Made by a program: the position numbers and the translations under genes. From Oscillibacter sp. (GTDB lineage: Bacteria > Bacillota > Clostridia > Oscillospirales > Oscillospiraceae): 35,418 bases of DNA. The stretch spans positions 1 to 35,418 of the forward strand of contig JAHHSA010000014.1 in the NCBI GenBank assembly GCA_020025475.1, given 5' to 3'. The notes under the pieces were generated by a model. The model ran no database searches. It saw nothing but the letters and a program-made list of their open reading frames with translations, and was not told the DNA's origin. Positions 6,556 through 16,398 of this stretch are shown here, one piece after another. Positions within the stretch are counted from its first letter, which is position 1. The number at the start of each line of letters is the position of its first letter.

Positions 6556-7377
6556 TCAGAAAAACAGCTCGTTTTCCTTCTCTGCCGTGAAGTTTTGCTC
6601 CAGCATTGCAAGATGGGAGAGAAAGGCGGGATCATCAAAATACTTGGCACCGGTGGGACACTTTCGAACGCAGGCATGGCACTTGATGCACACGCCAGGC
6701 ACCTGAAGCACATCCTCTGGATCAATGGCACGCATTGGACACACGGCAGCACAGATGCCACAGCCATCGCACAGCTCCTCCCGCGTCTTTGGCTTGCTTT
6801 TCAGGAACTTGGCTGGTGCCCCGTCCACGCCCTTGGGGACATAGTAGGGGGCGTCTGCATCCCCGGGAACCGCAACGGGCGCGGGGATCTGGCCCAGGTC
6901 GCGGACCTTCTCCGCCGTCCGGACTCCGAAGGCACCGGCCTGTACCAGGTCGTCTGCGTCAGGCCGCCCCGCCGCCAGCTTCACCGCAAAGGCGTGCTGG
7001 CCCACAAAGGCCCCGCCAGAGACCGTATGAAAGCCATCTCGCTCCAGTGTGACGCACAGTTCCGCCAGGGCGTTGTCATAGCTGCGATTGCCGAAGGTGA
7101 CGATGGCTGCCGCAAAGCCACCGTTTCCCCGGAGCTTTTCCTGAAAATCCGGAAGCAGCTTATTGGGCATCTTACCCGCATAGGTAGGTGTGGCCGCAAA
7201 CACCAAATCTTCTCCGGTGAAGGTCCGTTCCCGCTCCCGCTCTGCCGGAACAGAAAAGTCTACTGCCTCCCAGGAGACACCCAGCGTCTCCGCTGCCGCC
7301 TTTGCCGCTGCCTCCGCCACGGCCTTCGTATTTCCAGTGGCACTGTATACCACCGTCCAAACCTTTCTGATCTTCAT
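6556..7377 (-). CDS. EFR1-type flavodoxin/ferredoxin protein
   Basis: A 273-residue cytosolic electron carrier-like protein. Residues 1 to about 190 are a flavodoxin fold; VVYSATGNTKAVAEA is the FMN phosphate-binding loop region, and FAATPTYAGKMPNK is the usual second segment. The C-terminal quarter carries two [4Fe-4S] motifs, CDGCGICAAVCP and CIKCHACVRKCP. This is the architecture called EFR1 family, common in gut Clostridia, with no firm substrate known. The start at 7377 is chosen for GGGAGG just upstream. The ribosome-binding site lies in the loop of a small hairpin, and a larger hairpin lies before that. It is the last gene of the minus-strand run and ends 15 bases before the convergent terminator. 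Confidence 0.85.
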   Translation of the reverse strand: MKIRKVWTVVYSATGNTKAVAEAAAKAAAETLGVSWEAVDFSVPAERERERTFTGEDLVFAATPTYAGKMPNKLLPDFQEKLRGNGGFAAAIVTFGNRSYDNALAELCVTLERDGFHTVSGGAFVGQHAFAVKLAAGRPDADDLVQAGAFGVRTAEKVRDLGQIPAPVAVPGDADAPYYVPKGVDGAPAKFLKSKPKTREELCDGCGICAAVCPMRAIDPEDVLQVPGVCIKCHACVRKCPTGAKYFDDPAFLSHLAMLEQNFTAEKENELFF

Positions 7378-7395
7378 CAAAAGCCCTCCCTTTTG
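7378..7395 (-). promoter_or_regulatory. Small hairpin holding the EFR1 ribosome-binding site in its loop
   Basis: On the minus strand, CAAAAG and CTTTTG flank GGAGGG, directly before the ATG at 7377. The ribosome-binding site is thus a 6-base loop on a weak 6-bp stem. It could tune translation; no experiment or conservation is available. Confidence 0.35.
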
Positions 7396-7396
7396 A

Positions 7397-7433
7397 AAAC
7401 AGGCGCCTGGGAACTCACTCCCGGCGCCTGTTT
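7397..7433 (-). terminator. Intercistronic terminator-like hairpin before the EFR1 gene
   Basis: Arms AACAGGCGCC and GGCGCCTGTT (7398-7407 and 7423-7432) form a GC-rich stem that extends inward after a one-base bulge. On the minus strand it is followed by TTTTCAAAAG. It lies between the small Cys gene (stop at 7492) and the EFR1 start, leaving no room for a new promoter downstream, so it probably lets only part of the transcripts through. Confidence 0.55.
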
Positions 7434-7491
7434 GGATTTTATCCCTGATAGGACGGACTGTGTATTTTCCAAAGAACAAACTTTGGAGCTG

Positions 7492-7701
7492 TCACAGTGA
7501 AAAATCCTCTTCTTTCAGTTTTCCGGTATCCAGAGATGCCGGACGGGGCGGCACCCGCTTGAGAGGATCATACTTGAAAGCCCGGCATTGGGACTCCATA
7601 GGCACGATCCCCTTCTTCACGCAAGCCACTTCCCGCTCGTTGATCAATTGTCCCCGCTTGCAATAGGCGCAGCGGGGATCAATGTCCTTTCGGAATAACA
7701 T
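7492..7701 (-). CDS. Small conserved Cys-containing protein, function unknown
   Basis: A 69-residue protein starting MLFRKDIDPRCAYCKRG. Four cysteines (a CxxC pair near the N-terminus, one in VACVKKG and one in SQCRAF) suggest a small zinc-ribbon-like fold. The segment FKYDPLKRVPPRPA is basic and Pro-rich. I recall similar short proteins in Oscillospiraceae but no assigned role. The start at 7701 is supported by GGAGGGGAGAGC just upstream; the frame is open 16 codons further but without a ribosome-binding site. It begins 22 bases after the ClpE-like gene, so it is probably co-transcribed with it. Confidence 0.75.
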   Translation of the reverse strand: MLFRKDIDPRCAYCKRGQLINEREVACVKKGIVPMESQCRAFKYDPLKRVPPRPASLDTGKLKEEDFSL

Positions 7702-7723
7702 GCTCTCCCCTCCAAACACACGG

Positions 7724-10030
<2,307 letters not shown>

Positions 10031-10073
10031 GTATCGTATACCTCCAGATAATCAAACGGCTCAAGCCTTGCCG

Positions 10074-10772
10074 TCAGAGCAGAAACGACAACACGCTCAA
10101 CGGCGTATTGGTCGTGAAGAATCGCAAAACATGGGTAGCGGCCACAAAATCCGTCTCAAAGGAAACGCCCAACCGCCGGGCCGCCCAGATTGCCAGAAAC
10201 AGCAAAAGTCCTGCCTCCACCAGGCCGGCGACAGCGCCGCCCAGGGTATTGAGGCCATGGAGCACCGGCAATTTCAGCACAAGGTCAAAAGCCCGGGCCA
10301 GCAGGCGGAAGGCCAGCAGCAGCGCCAGAAACGACAGGATGAACAGCACCCCGTATAAAATGGAGTACATCATGCTCTCCACCACAGCAGAACCCAAGGA
10401 CACACCTGTCTTTTGAATCTTTTCCAGAATCCGGGATGACAGGGTATCCACTGCGTCCGGGTCCATTCCCATCCGTTCCAGCAATGCCTGCACGCGTTCG
10501 GACATGTGGTTTTCACTTTCCGGAAGCTCCGGTGGGTCCGCCTGGGAAGAGATGGCTTCCTCTACCCGCTGTTCAATGCGCTTTTCGATGGCAGGCGCCA
10601 GCAGATCCGCCGCAGGCTGCGCCAGGGTCTTTGCAAAAAGCCCGGCACCCAACAGTGCCAACACAACAGCCAGCAGGCCGGCCAGCGCACGGAAAAGGCC
10701 GCGGTGTGCGCCATAGAAGGCAAAACCCGCCAAAACGCACACAACAACAGCATCTATTATAACAGGTTGCAT
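10074..10772 (-). CDS. CvpA family membrane protein
   Basis: A 232-residue protein. The first about 50 residues hold hydrophobic segments with a short GAHRGLFRALAG loop, typical of the CvpA opening. A charged, probably extracytoplasmic segment (about 55-125) follows, then two or three more membrane segments (about 128-160 and 178-200). LNTLGGAVAGLVEAGLLLF corresponds to the CvpA signature usually written LNRxLGaxxGxxkg. CvpA is linked to colicin V production in E. coli and to envelope homeostasis elsewhere; its molecular role is unsettled. It starts 56 bases after the DUF5711 gene and ends 43 bases before the ClpE-like gene, in the same run. Confidence 0.8.
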   Translation of the reverse strand: MQPVIIDAVVVCVLAGFAFYGAHRGLFRALAGLLAVVLALLGAGLFAKTLAQPAADLLAPAIEKRIEQRVEEAISSQADPPELPESENHMSERVQALLERMGMDPDAVDTLSSRILEKIQKTGVSLGSAVVESMMYSILYGVLFILSFLALLLAFRLLARAFDLVLKLPVLHGLNTLGGAVAGLVEAGLLLFLAIWAARRLGVSFETDFVAATHVLRFFTTNTPLSVLSFLL

Positions 10773-10828
10773 TTCATTTTCCTACCTTTTACCCGTAAAC
10801 GATTTGTGAATTTGCGGAAGGGTGCCCA

Positions 10829-12022
10829 TCAGGGCAGGAAGATCGTTGCTTCCTCCGCAGAGAGCAGAAGTGCCGACCCATCGGGACGGACCAGCACCTC
10901 CCGGGCATTGCGGGTGCCTTGCAGAGAGGCGTAAACTTCCAGATTCTGATTGTAGATCACCAGGCTGTCCAGATACAAAACCGCCAGATACCGTCCGCAG
11001 GCGGACATACTCTGCACCTCACCGCTGATATCCAGAGTTGCAATCTCTGTGCCGTCGGTACCGACTGTCACCAGGCGGCCCACACTGCCGGACTGATACC
11101 GGTTCAGCAGCAGTGCGGCGAATCCGTCCGCATCCAGGCTGTACTCTCGCAGAAATTCGCCCGGATAGGCATAGACGCCGTTGACTTTGCCCCGGTGATC
11201 GGCAAAAGTGAGGCTGGTATCCGCCACAGTGGCCAGCATGCCGCCCATCTCTCCGATTTCAAACACCAGGCCGTCGCTGACGTCGTAGTCTGCCACCGGT
11301 TCCTGCTGGGACAGATCATAGAGCAGGATGTTGCTGACAAACACACTGTTCTCCTGGCCCAGCGTCACCGCTGCCAGCATCTTGCAGTCGTCTGTCACAT
11401 AGCCGTCCACGGCAAAGCGCCGTGAGGATTGGAACCTGAATACCTTCTCCAGCTTATTGTTATAGACGGTGACACAGCTCTTGTAGTTGGGGTCCTCCGT
11501 TGTGACTGCCAGCCAACCGGCGTGATTCACCGTTACGGTCAAGAACGCCTCTTCTTCGCTGGTTTCCAGGGTTCGCAGCAGGCCCTTCTCATCCATCACA
11601 TAGAGCTGGGTGCCGCCGACGCCGTAGGCCACTGCCCGATCGCCGCCGCACACCAGTGCGGGAGATGACATCTTCACTGTGGTGGACCAAAGCTCCTTGC
11701 CGTCCCGGCTCAGGAGCTTCAACGAGGTGTCCGAGAGCACCGCCAGGCGGTCACCCAGCACCACGAAACGATTTTGGGTGGAGGCGTCATAGTCGTAAAT
11801 TGCCTCGCCGCCCACTGACTCGGCACGTCCGTAGTTCAGAAACCGGCGCAGCACGTCAAAACCGGTGCCGTCCCGGTAGGCTGCCAGCAGCACCACACCC
11901 AGCACCAGCAGCAATATCAGGCCAAAGGCCACAAAGCTCAGAACGGATCGGGATTTCTTCACTTCCCGCTTCCCCGCTCCATCGTTGTCATTCCAGATAT
12001 CCTTGATCGTGTGTTCAGCCAT
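10829..12022 (-). CDS. DUF5711 family membrane-anchored beta-propeller-like protein
   Basis: A 397-residue protein with one membrane span near the N-terminus (about 25-48, SVLSFVAFGLILLLVLGVVL) and a large outer domain made of repeated strands such as FVVLGDRLAVLSDTSLKLLS, RAVAYGVGGTQLYVMD and YLAVLYLDSLVIYNQN. This repeat pattern and the YDYDAS segment match DUF5711 of Clostridia, likely a propeller of unknown ligand. The start at 12022 (MAEHTIKDIW) overlaps the end of truA by 8 bases and has GAGG upstream; in-frame ATGs at 12034 and 12040 lack a ribosome-binding site. The overlap suggests translational coupling to truA. Confidence 0.75.
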   Translation of the reverse strand: MAEHTIKDIWNDNDGAGKREVKKSRSVLSFVAFGLILLLVLGVVLLAAYRDGTGFDVLRRFLNYGRAESVGGEAIYDYDASTQNRFVVLGDRLAVLSDTSLKLLSRDGKELWSTTVKMSSPALVCGGDRAVAYGVGGTQLYVMDEKGLLRTLETSEEEAFLTVTVNHAGWLAVTTEDPNYKSCVTVYNNKLEKVFRFQSSRRFAVDGYVTDDCKMLAAVTLGQENSVFVSNILLYDLSQQEPVADYDVSDGLVFEIGEMGGMLATVADTSLTFADHRGKVNGVYAYPGEFLREYSLDADGFAALLLNRYQSGSVGRLVTVGTDGTEIATLDISGEVQSMSACGRYLAVLYLDSLVIYNQNLEVYASLQGTRNAREVLVRPDGSALLLSAEEATIFLP

Positions 12023-12770
12023 TGAGTCGCTCATCCTCATACCAAAGTCTTGTCAGGTACAGACCGCCGGGGGGGACTGTGGGACCGGCCGCAGTTCGAT
12101 CACCGCTCTCCAGAATGGCAGGAATGTCCTCCGGGGCAAACTTCCCCTCCGCCGCGTAGAGCACGGTACCGGTGATGGCACGTACCATATTATACAAAAA
12201 TCCATTGGCGCAGACCTTCAATTCCAGAAGATCTCCATTGCGGGCCACATCGCACCAGTAGATGGTGCGAACCGTAGACCGGGTCTCCGTGCCCACAGAC
12301 CGCACCGCCCGGAAGTCATGGGTGCCCACAAACTGATGAGCCGCCCGGTTCAAAAATTCCTCGTCCAGCTTTTTGGGGTAGAAATAGGCCCGATTGACAT
12401 AGAAAGGGTTTTTAAACCGAGAGTTGTAGATGCGGTAGGTATACTCCTTTTTGATGCAGGAGCCGATGGCGTTGAAGTCCTCTGCCACCTCATAGGCCTG
12501 CTTGACCGCAATGTCCTCCGGCGTATGGGTATTGATGGCAAAGGGCAGCCGCTCCACCGGAATGCGGGACTCCGTGCGGAAGTTAGCGATGTAGTGCTGG
12601 GCGTGAACTCCGGCGTCCGTCCGCCCGCAGCCAGTGAGATGCACCGGCCCGCCGCAAATCTGGGCGATGGCCTTTTCCAGCGTCTCACAGACGGTCACGG
12701 CGTTCTTCTGCACCTGCCAGCCGTGGTAGGCGGTGCCGTTATACATCAGTTTTAATGCGATATTCCGCAT
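12015..12770 (-). CDS. truA: tRNA pseudouridine synthase A
   Basis: A 251-residue enzyme that isomerises U38-U40 in the anticodon arm of tRNAs. LMYNGTAYHGWQVQKN opens the catalytic domain, and CGRTDAGVHA carries the catalytic Asp52. RSTVRTIYW, FLYNMVRAI and the closing LYLTRLWYED are family segments. AAAAGGAG lies about 9 bases before the ATG. It follows ecfT by 21 bases, the same order (ecfA1-ecfA2-ecfT-truA) as in many Firmicutes. There, ribosomal protein genes usually flank the block; here truA is instead followed by the DUF5711 gene. Confidence 0.95.
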   Translation of the reverse strand: MRNIALKLMYNGTAYHGWQVQKNAVTVCETLEKAIAQICGGPVHLTGCGRTDAGVHAQHYIANFRTESRIPVERLPFAINTHTPEDIAVKQAYEVAEDFNAIGSCIKKEYTYRIYNSRFKNPFYVNRAYFYPKKLDEEFLNRAAHQFVGTHDFRAVRSVGTETRSTVRTIYWCDVARNGDLLELKVCANGFLYNMVRAITGTVLYAAEGKFAPEDIPAILESGDRTAAGPTVPPGGLYLTRLWYEDERLNG

Positions 12771-12791
12771 GGTTTCATACTCCTTTTGGGC

Positions 12792-13598
12792 TTACAGACC
12801 GAATCGGCTCAGCACGATGACTCCCACCATAATAGCCCCGCTGACCACCAGAGCCAGGATATCCCGCCGCTGGTACTTCAGCACATTCAGTTTGGTGCGG
12901 CCCTCGCCGCCGTGGTAGCAGCGGCACTCCATTGCCGTAGCCAGCTCATCGGCCCGCCGGAACGCACTGATAAACAGTGGTACCAGAATGGGGATCAGGG
13001 CTTTGGCCTTCTCAAAGAGATTGCCGCTTTCAAAATCAGCACCTCGTGCCTTCTGGGCAGACATGATCTTGTCCGTCTCCTCCACCAGGGTGGGGATGAA
13101 TCGCAGGGCAATGGACATCATCGTCGCCAGCTCATGAACCGGCACATGCAGTGCCTTCATCCAGTTCAGCAGCCGTTCCAGGCCGTCGGTCAGAGAGATG
13201 GGGCTGGTGGTGTAGGTCATGAGGAAGGTGCCCATAATCAGCATCATGATCCGCAGAACCATGAATACTGCGTTATGGATACCGGTGTCAGAAATTTGCA
13301 GAATGCCCCACTGGAAGAGGATCTTTGTACCGGGGGTGAAAAACAGGTTCAGCGTAGCCGTGAAAATGATGATGATGGTCACCGGTTTCAAGCCTCGTAC
13401 CAGGGAGCGGACGCCCACCTTGGAGATGTGAACGCACAGTGCCAGACACAGTGCCAGGATGCCGTAGGTGATGAGATCTTTGGCACAAAACAGAGCGATG
13501 ATGTAGAACAACACCATCAAAATCTTCGTCCGGGGGTCCAGCCGATGGGCGACGGTGTCGCCGGGGAAATACTGACCCAGGGTAATGTCTTTCAGCAT
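12792..13598 (-). CDS. ecfT: Energy-coupling factor transporter transmembrane protein EcfT
   Basis: A 268-residue membrane protein that couples the EcfA1/A2 ATPases to vitamin- or metal-binding S-components. LKDITLGQYFPGDTVAHRLD is the family opening. Hydrophobic spans lie at about 26-65 and 105-130, with another near the end. The two cytosolic coupling motifs are visible: AQKARGADFES and AMECRCYHGGEG, which contact the ATPase grooves. Its start overlaps the end of ecfA2 by 7 bases. No S-component gene is in the window, as expected for a shared group II module, so the substrate cannot be named. Confidence 0.93.
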   Translation of the reverse strand: MLKDITLGQYFPGDTVAHRLDPRTKILMVLFYIIALFCAKDLITYGILALCLALCVHISKVGVRSLVRGLKPVTIIIIFTATLNLFFTPGTKILFQWGILQISDTGIHNAVFMVLRIMMLIMGTFLMTYTTSPISLTDGLERLLNWMKALHVPVHELATMMSIALRFIPTLVEETDKIMSAQKARGADFESGNLFEKAKALIPILVPLFISAFRRADELATAMECRCYHGGEGRTKLNVLKYQRRDILALVVSGAIMVGVIVLSRFGL

Positions 13599-14458
13599 AC
13601 CGCGCCGCCTTTCCGGGCAGCCAGCAGCTCCTGCTCCAGCTTTTCCACCGTGTAGACTGCGGGGTCAATGTCCACGCCCCGCTGCTTGAGTGCCATGGCA
13701 ATACGCGTCACCTGGGGTACATCCAGGCCTGCTGTAATCAGCTCATCCGCCCGGCCGAACACCTCCGCCGGGGTGCCGCTCATCAGAATGTGAGAGGACT
13801 TAAGCACCAAAAGGCGGTCCACGTTCTGGGCAATTTCGTCCATGCTGTGGCTCACCAGGATGATGGTGCGCTGCTTGTTCCGGTGGTAATCCCGGATATT
13901 TGCCATGAGATTTTCCCGCCCGGCCGGGTCCAGGCCTGCCGTGGGCTCGTCCAGGATCAGCACCTGAGGCTCCATGGCCAGCACGCCCGCCAGGGCCACC
14001 CGCCGCTTCTGACCTCCGGAGAGTTCAAAGGGCGATTTCTCCAGCTGGTCGTCCAGAATGCCCACCATGCGGGCAGCCTCCCGGACGCATCGATCCAGCT
14101 CGTCTCCGGTCTTGCCCATATTGGCAGGGCCGAAGGCGATGTCTTTATAAACCGTCTCCTCGAAGAGCTGGTATTCCGGGTACTGGAACACCAGGCCCAC
14201 CTGAAAACGGACATTTCGAATCTTCTTGGGCTCCGCCCAGATATCTTTGCCATTGAGCAGAATCTGGCCGCTGGTGGGCTTGAGCAGTCCGTTGAGATGC
14301 TGGATCAGCGTGGACTTGCCGGAGCCCGTGTGACCGATAATGCCAGCAAATTCGCCGGGATAAATATCGAAGCTCATATCTTCCACCGCACTGCGCTGGA
14401 AGGGTGTCCCGATACCATAAGTATGGGTCAGATGTTTGATTTGCAGGATCGGTTCCAA
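13592..14458 (-). CDS. ecfA2: Energy-coupling factor transporter ATPase EcfA2
   Basis: A 288-residue ABC ATPase. It has Walker A GHTGSGKST, Q-loop VFQYPEYQLFEE, signature LSGGQKRR, Walker B VLILDEPTAGLD and a switch His in SHSMDE. The Y-P-E-Y-Q-L-F form of the Q-loop is typical of EcfA2. The start is not an ATG: TTG at 14456-14458 is proposed because the protein family begins at about ...PILQIKHLTHTY, AAGGAACG lies upstream, and no suitable ATG is near. The longer in-frame start at 14557 would overlap ecfA1 by 80 bases. It lies 19 bases after the ecfA1 stop. Confidence 0.9.
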   Translation of the reverse strand: MEPILQIKHLTHTYGIGTPFQRSAVEDMSFDIYPGEFAGIIGHTGSGKSTLIQHLNGLLKPTSGQILLNGKDIWAEPKKIRNVRFQVGLVFQYPEYQLFEETVYKDIAFGPANMGKTGDELDRCVREAARMVGILDDQLEKSPFELSGGQKRRVALAGVLAMEPQVLILDEPTAGLDPAGRENLMANIRDYHRNKQRTIILVSHSMDEIAQNVDRLLVLKSSHILMSGTPAEVFGRADELITAGLDVPQVTRIAMALKQRGVDIDPAVYTVEKLEQELLAARKGGAVC

Positions 14459-14477
14459 TTTCTTTCGTTCCTTCCAG

Positions 14478-15329
14478 TTAGTTTGTGTGCATGACCGCGC
14501 AGATGGCATCGGCGCATTCGTCCACCGTGAGGGCTTCCAGAGGCACCTGCCAGCCATCGTTTTTCAGCCGGTCCAGCAGGTCCACCGTATCCGGCACGGT
14601 GAGGCCCATGGCCCGCAGCCGCTCCACCTGGGCGAACACCTTCCGGGGCGTATCGTCCAGTGCGGGTCTTCCGTGGTCCATAACGATGACCCGGTCTGCC
14701 AGCTCCGCCTCGTTCATATGGTGGGTGATAAGCACCACCGTGATGCCTTTTTCCTTGTTCAGCCGGTGGACTGCCGTCAGCACCTCCCGCCGTCCGATAG
14801 GGTCCAGCATGGCCGTAGCCTCGTCCAGAACGATGCAGCGAGGTTCCATGGCAATGACACCGGCAATGGCGATGCGCTGCTTCTGTCCGCCGGAGAGCAG
14901 ATGGGGCGCATGGCGCACAAACTCGCTCATATTCACGGCCTTCAGTGCGTCATCCACCCGACGGCGGATCTCCTCTGACGGAACACCCAGATTCTCCGGA
15001 GCAAAGGCGATATCCTCCTCCACCACGTTTGCCACAATCTGGTTATCCGGGTTCTGGAACACCATGCCCACCCGCTGCCGGATAGCCAGCAGCAGAGATT
15101 CGTCGGTGGTGTCCAGGCCCTCCACATAGACCTTGCCGCCCGCAGGCAGCAGCACCGCATTGAACGTCTTGGCCAATGTGGATTTGCCGGAGCCGTTATG
15201 GCCCAGTACCACCACAAAGCTCCCCTGTTCAATGGAGAGGTCGACACCCTGAAGCGCATAGGTCTGCTGCTCCCCCTCCTCTGCCGGATAGGCGTAGAAG
15301 AGGTCTTCTGTTTTGATCATCGTTGCCAT
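14478..15329 (-). CDS. ecfA1: Energy-coupling factor transporter ATPase EcfA1
   Basis: An ABC ATPase of 283 residues (287 if a GTG at 15341 is used). It has Walker A GHNGSGKST, Q-loop VFQNPDNQIVA, signature LSGGQKQR, Walker B CIVLDEATAMLD and a switch His in THHMNE. The Q-loop NPDNQ is typical of EcfA1. It hydrolyses ATP with EcfA2 to drive the ECF transporter. No start has a strong ribosome-binding site: ATG at 15329, ATG at 15320 and GTG at 15341 are all possible. A short GC hairpin (15366-15380, TGCCCG/CGGGCA) lies in the gap from the methyltransferase gene. Confidence 0.92.
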   Translation of the reverse strand: MATMIKTEDLFYAYPAEEGEQQTYALQGVDLSIEQGSFVVVLGHNGSGKSTLAKTFNAVLLPAGGKVYVEGLDTTDESLLLAIRQRVGMVFQNPDNQIVANVVEEDIAFAPENLGVPSEEIRRRVDDALKAVNMSEFVRHAPHLLSGGQKQRIAIAGVIAMEPRCIVLDEATAMLDPIGRREVLTAVHRLNKEKGITVVLITHHMNEAELADRVIVMDHGRPALDDTPRKVFAQVERLRAMGLTVPDTVDLLDRLKNDGWQVPLEALTVDECADAICAVMHTN

Positions 15330-15385
15330 ATTCTCACGCACTCACATTCGTTAATTTCAGTTTGATGCCCGTTCCGGGCACCGGA

Positions 15386-16249
15386 TCATTCGCTGAACCA
15401 GCGGCCGGTAGCGCCGCAGGGCAATGCCAGACCGGTCTCTGTCACAGGCAGGCCCAGCTCATCCCAGGTGCAGTGACCGCCATACTTGGTGCCCACCACC
15501 TGATTCAGAATGTAGCCCAGCACCGAGGGAGCAAGTCCCGTGGTATAGGAGTTGATCAGCACGAACAGCGGCTTGTCCGAGAGGACGCCCGCGCACAGCT
15601 TCACGAAGGGATACAGGTTCTCCTCCAGCTTCCACACCTCGCCGCCAGGACCTCTGCCGTAGGAGGGCGGGTCCATGATGATGGCATCGTAGGTCTTCCC
15701 CCGGCGAATCTCACGCTCCACGAACTTGGCGCAGTCGTCGATGATCCAGCGGATGGGGGCATCCTCCAGGCCGGAGAGCTTTGCATTCTCACGTGCCCAG
15801 GACACCATGCCCTTGGCAGCGTCCACATGGCACACGGAAGCCCCCGCCTTGGAACAGGCTACCGTGGCACCGCCGGTATAGGCAAAGAGATTCAGGACCC
15901 GGATGGGGCGGCCCGCGTTCCGAATCTTATTCATCACGAAATCCCAGTTGACCGCCTGCTCCGGGAAAAGGCCAGTGTGCTTGAAGTTCATGGGCTTGAC
16001 CTGGAAGGTCAGATCGCCGTAATGGACCTGCCAGCTCTCAGGCAGGGTCTTTTTTTCCCAGTGACCGCCGCCTGTCTGAGACCGGAGATACCGAGCGTTG
16101 GCCCGCTTCCACGCGGGATTTTTGTGAGGGGTTTCCCAGATGGCCTGAGGGTCCGGCCGCACCAGGAACTGCTTGTCCCAGCGCTCCAGCTTATCTCCCC
16201 CGCCACAGTCCAGCAGTTCATAATCCTGCCATTGATCTGCGATCCACAT
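15386..16249 (-). CDS. Class I SAM-dependent methyltransferase, probably rRNA-type (RlmI/RlmK-like)
   Basis: A 287-residue protein. The C-terminal two thirds is a Rossmann-type methyltransferase. VLNLFAYTGGATVACSKAGA is the SAM-binding motif, VDAAKGMVSWARENAKLSG holds the acidic residue after strand 2, and DPPSYGRGPGGEVWKLEE is the catalytic loop, as in the COG1092-like rRNA methyltransferases. The PUA domain of true RlmI is missing; the N-terminal part, with DYELLDCGGGDKLERW and FLVRPDPQAIW, is instead the version seen in shorter relatives. The exact target base is unknown. AGGA lies about 8 bases before the ATG. It is the first gene after a clear promoter and probably leads into the ecf genes. 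Confidence 0.85.
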   Translation of the reverse strand: MWIADQWQDYELLDCGGGDKLERWDKQFLVRPDPQAIWETPHKNPAWKRANARYLRSQTGGGHWEKKTLPESWQVHYGDLTFQVKPMNFKHTGLFPEQAVNWDFVMNKIRNAGRPIRVLNLFAYTGGATVACSKAGASVCHVDAAKGMVSWARENAKLSGLEDAPIRWIIDDCAKFVEREIRRGKTYDAIIMDPPSYGRGPGGEVWKLEENLYPFVKLCAGVLSDKPLFVLINSYTTGLAPSVLGYILNQVVGTKYGGHCTWDELGLPVTETGLALPCGATGRWFSE

Positions 16250-16290
16250 ATATGGTTCCTCCGATCATTTCTACATAGTAAATCTATGGT

Positions 16291-16319
16291 ATTATACCTC
16301 GATAGTGCTCCCCCGTCAA
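16291..16319 (-). promoter_or_regulatory. Sigma-A promoter for methyltransferase-ecf-truA run
   Basis: On the minus strand TTGACG (16314-16319) and TATAAT (16291-16296) are separated by 17 bases. A short inverted repeat CATAG-N5-CTATG at 16274-16288 covers the expected start site and could be an operator. Confidence 0.8.
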
Positions 16320-16365
16320 TAAATTCCGGCCAGATTCCACAGACGGGAAAAAAGGGCCGGAGAAA

Positions 16366-16392
16366 GCAGGAGTCGCGTTACGCGGCTCCTGC
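16366..16392 (-). terminator. Intrinsic terminator after the activase operon
   Basis: A stem of GCAGGAG/CTCCTGC plus CGCG/CGCG with one mismatch and a 3-base loop lies 7 bases after the stop at 16399. On the minus strand it is followed by TTTCTCC and, 10 bases on, CCCTTTTTT. Confidence 0.75.
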
Positions 16393-16398
16393 TGCAAT

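Noticed and set aside
10031..10073. CtsR heat-shock operator before the Clp gene
   Set aside because: The direct heptad repeat expected for CtsR (GGTCAAA-type) is absent, and the gap is too short for a full promoter.
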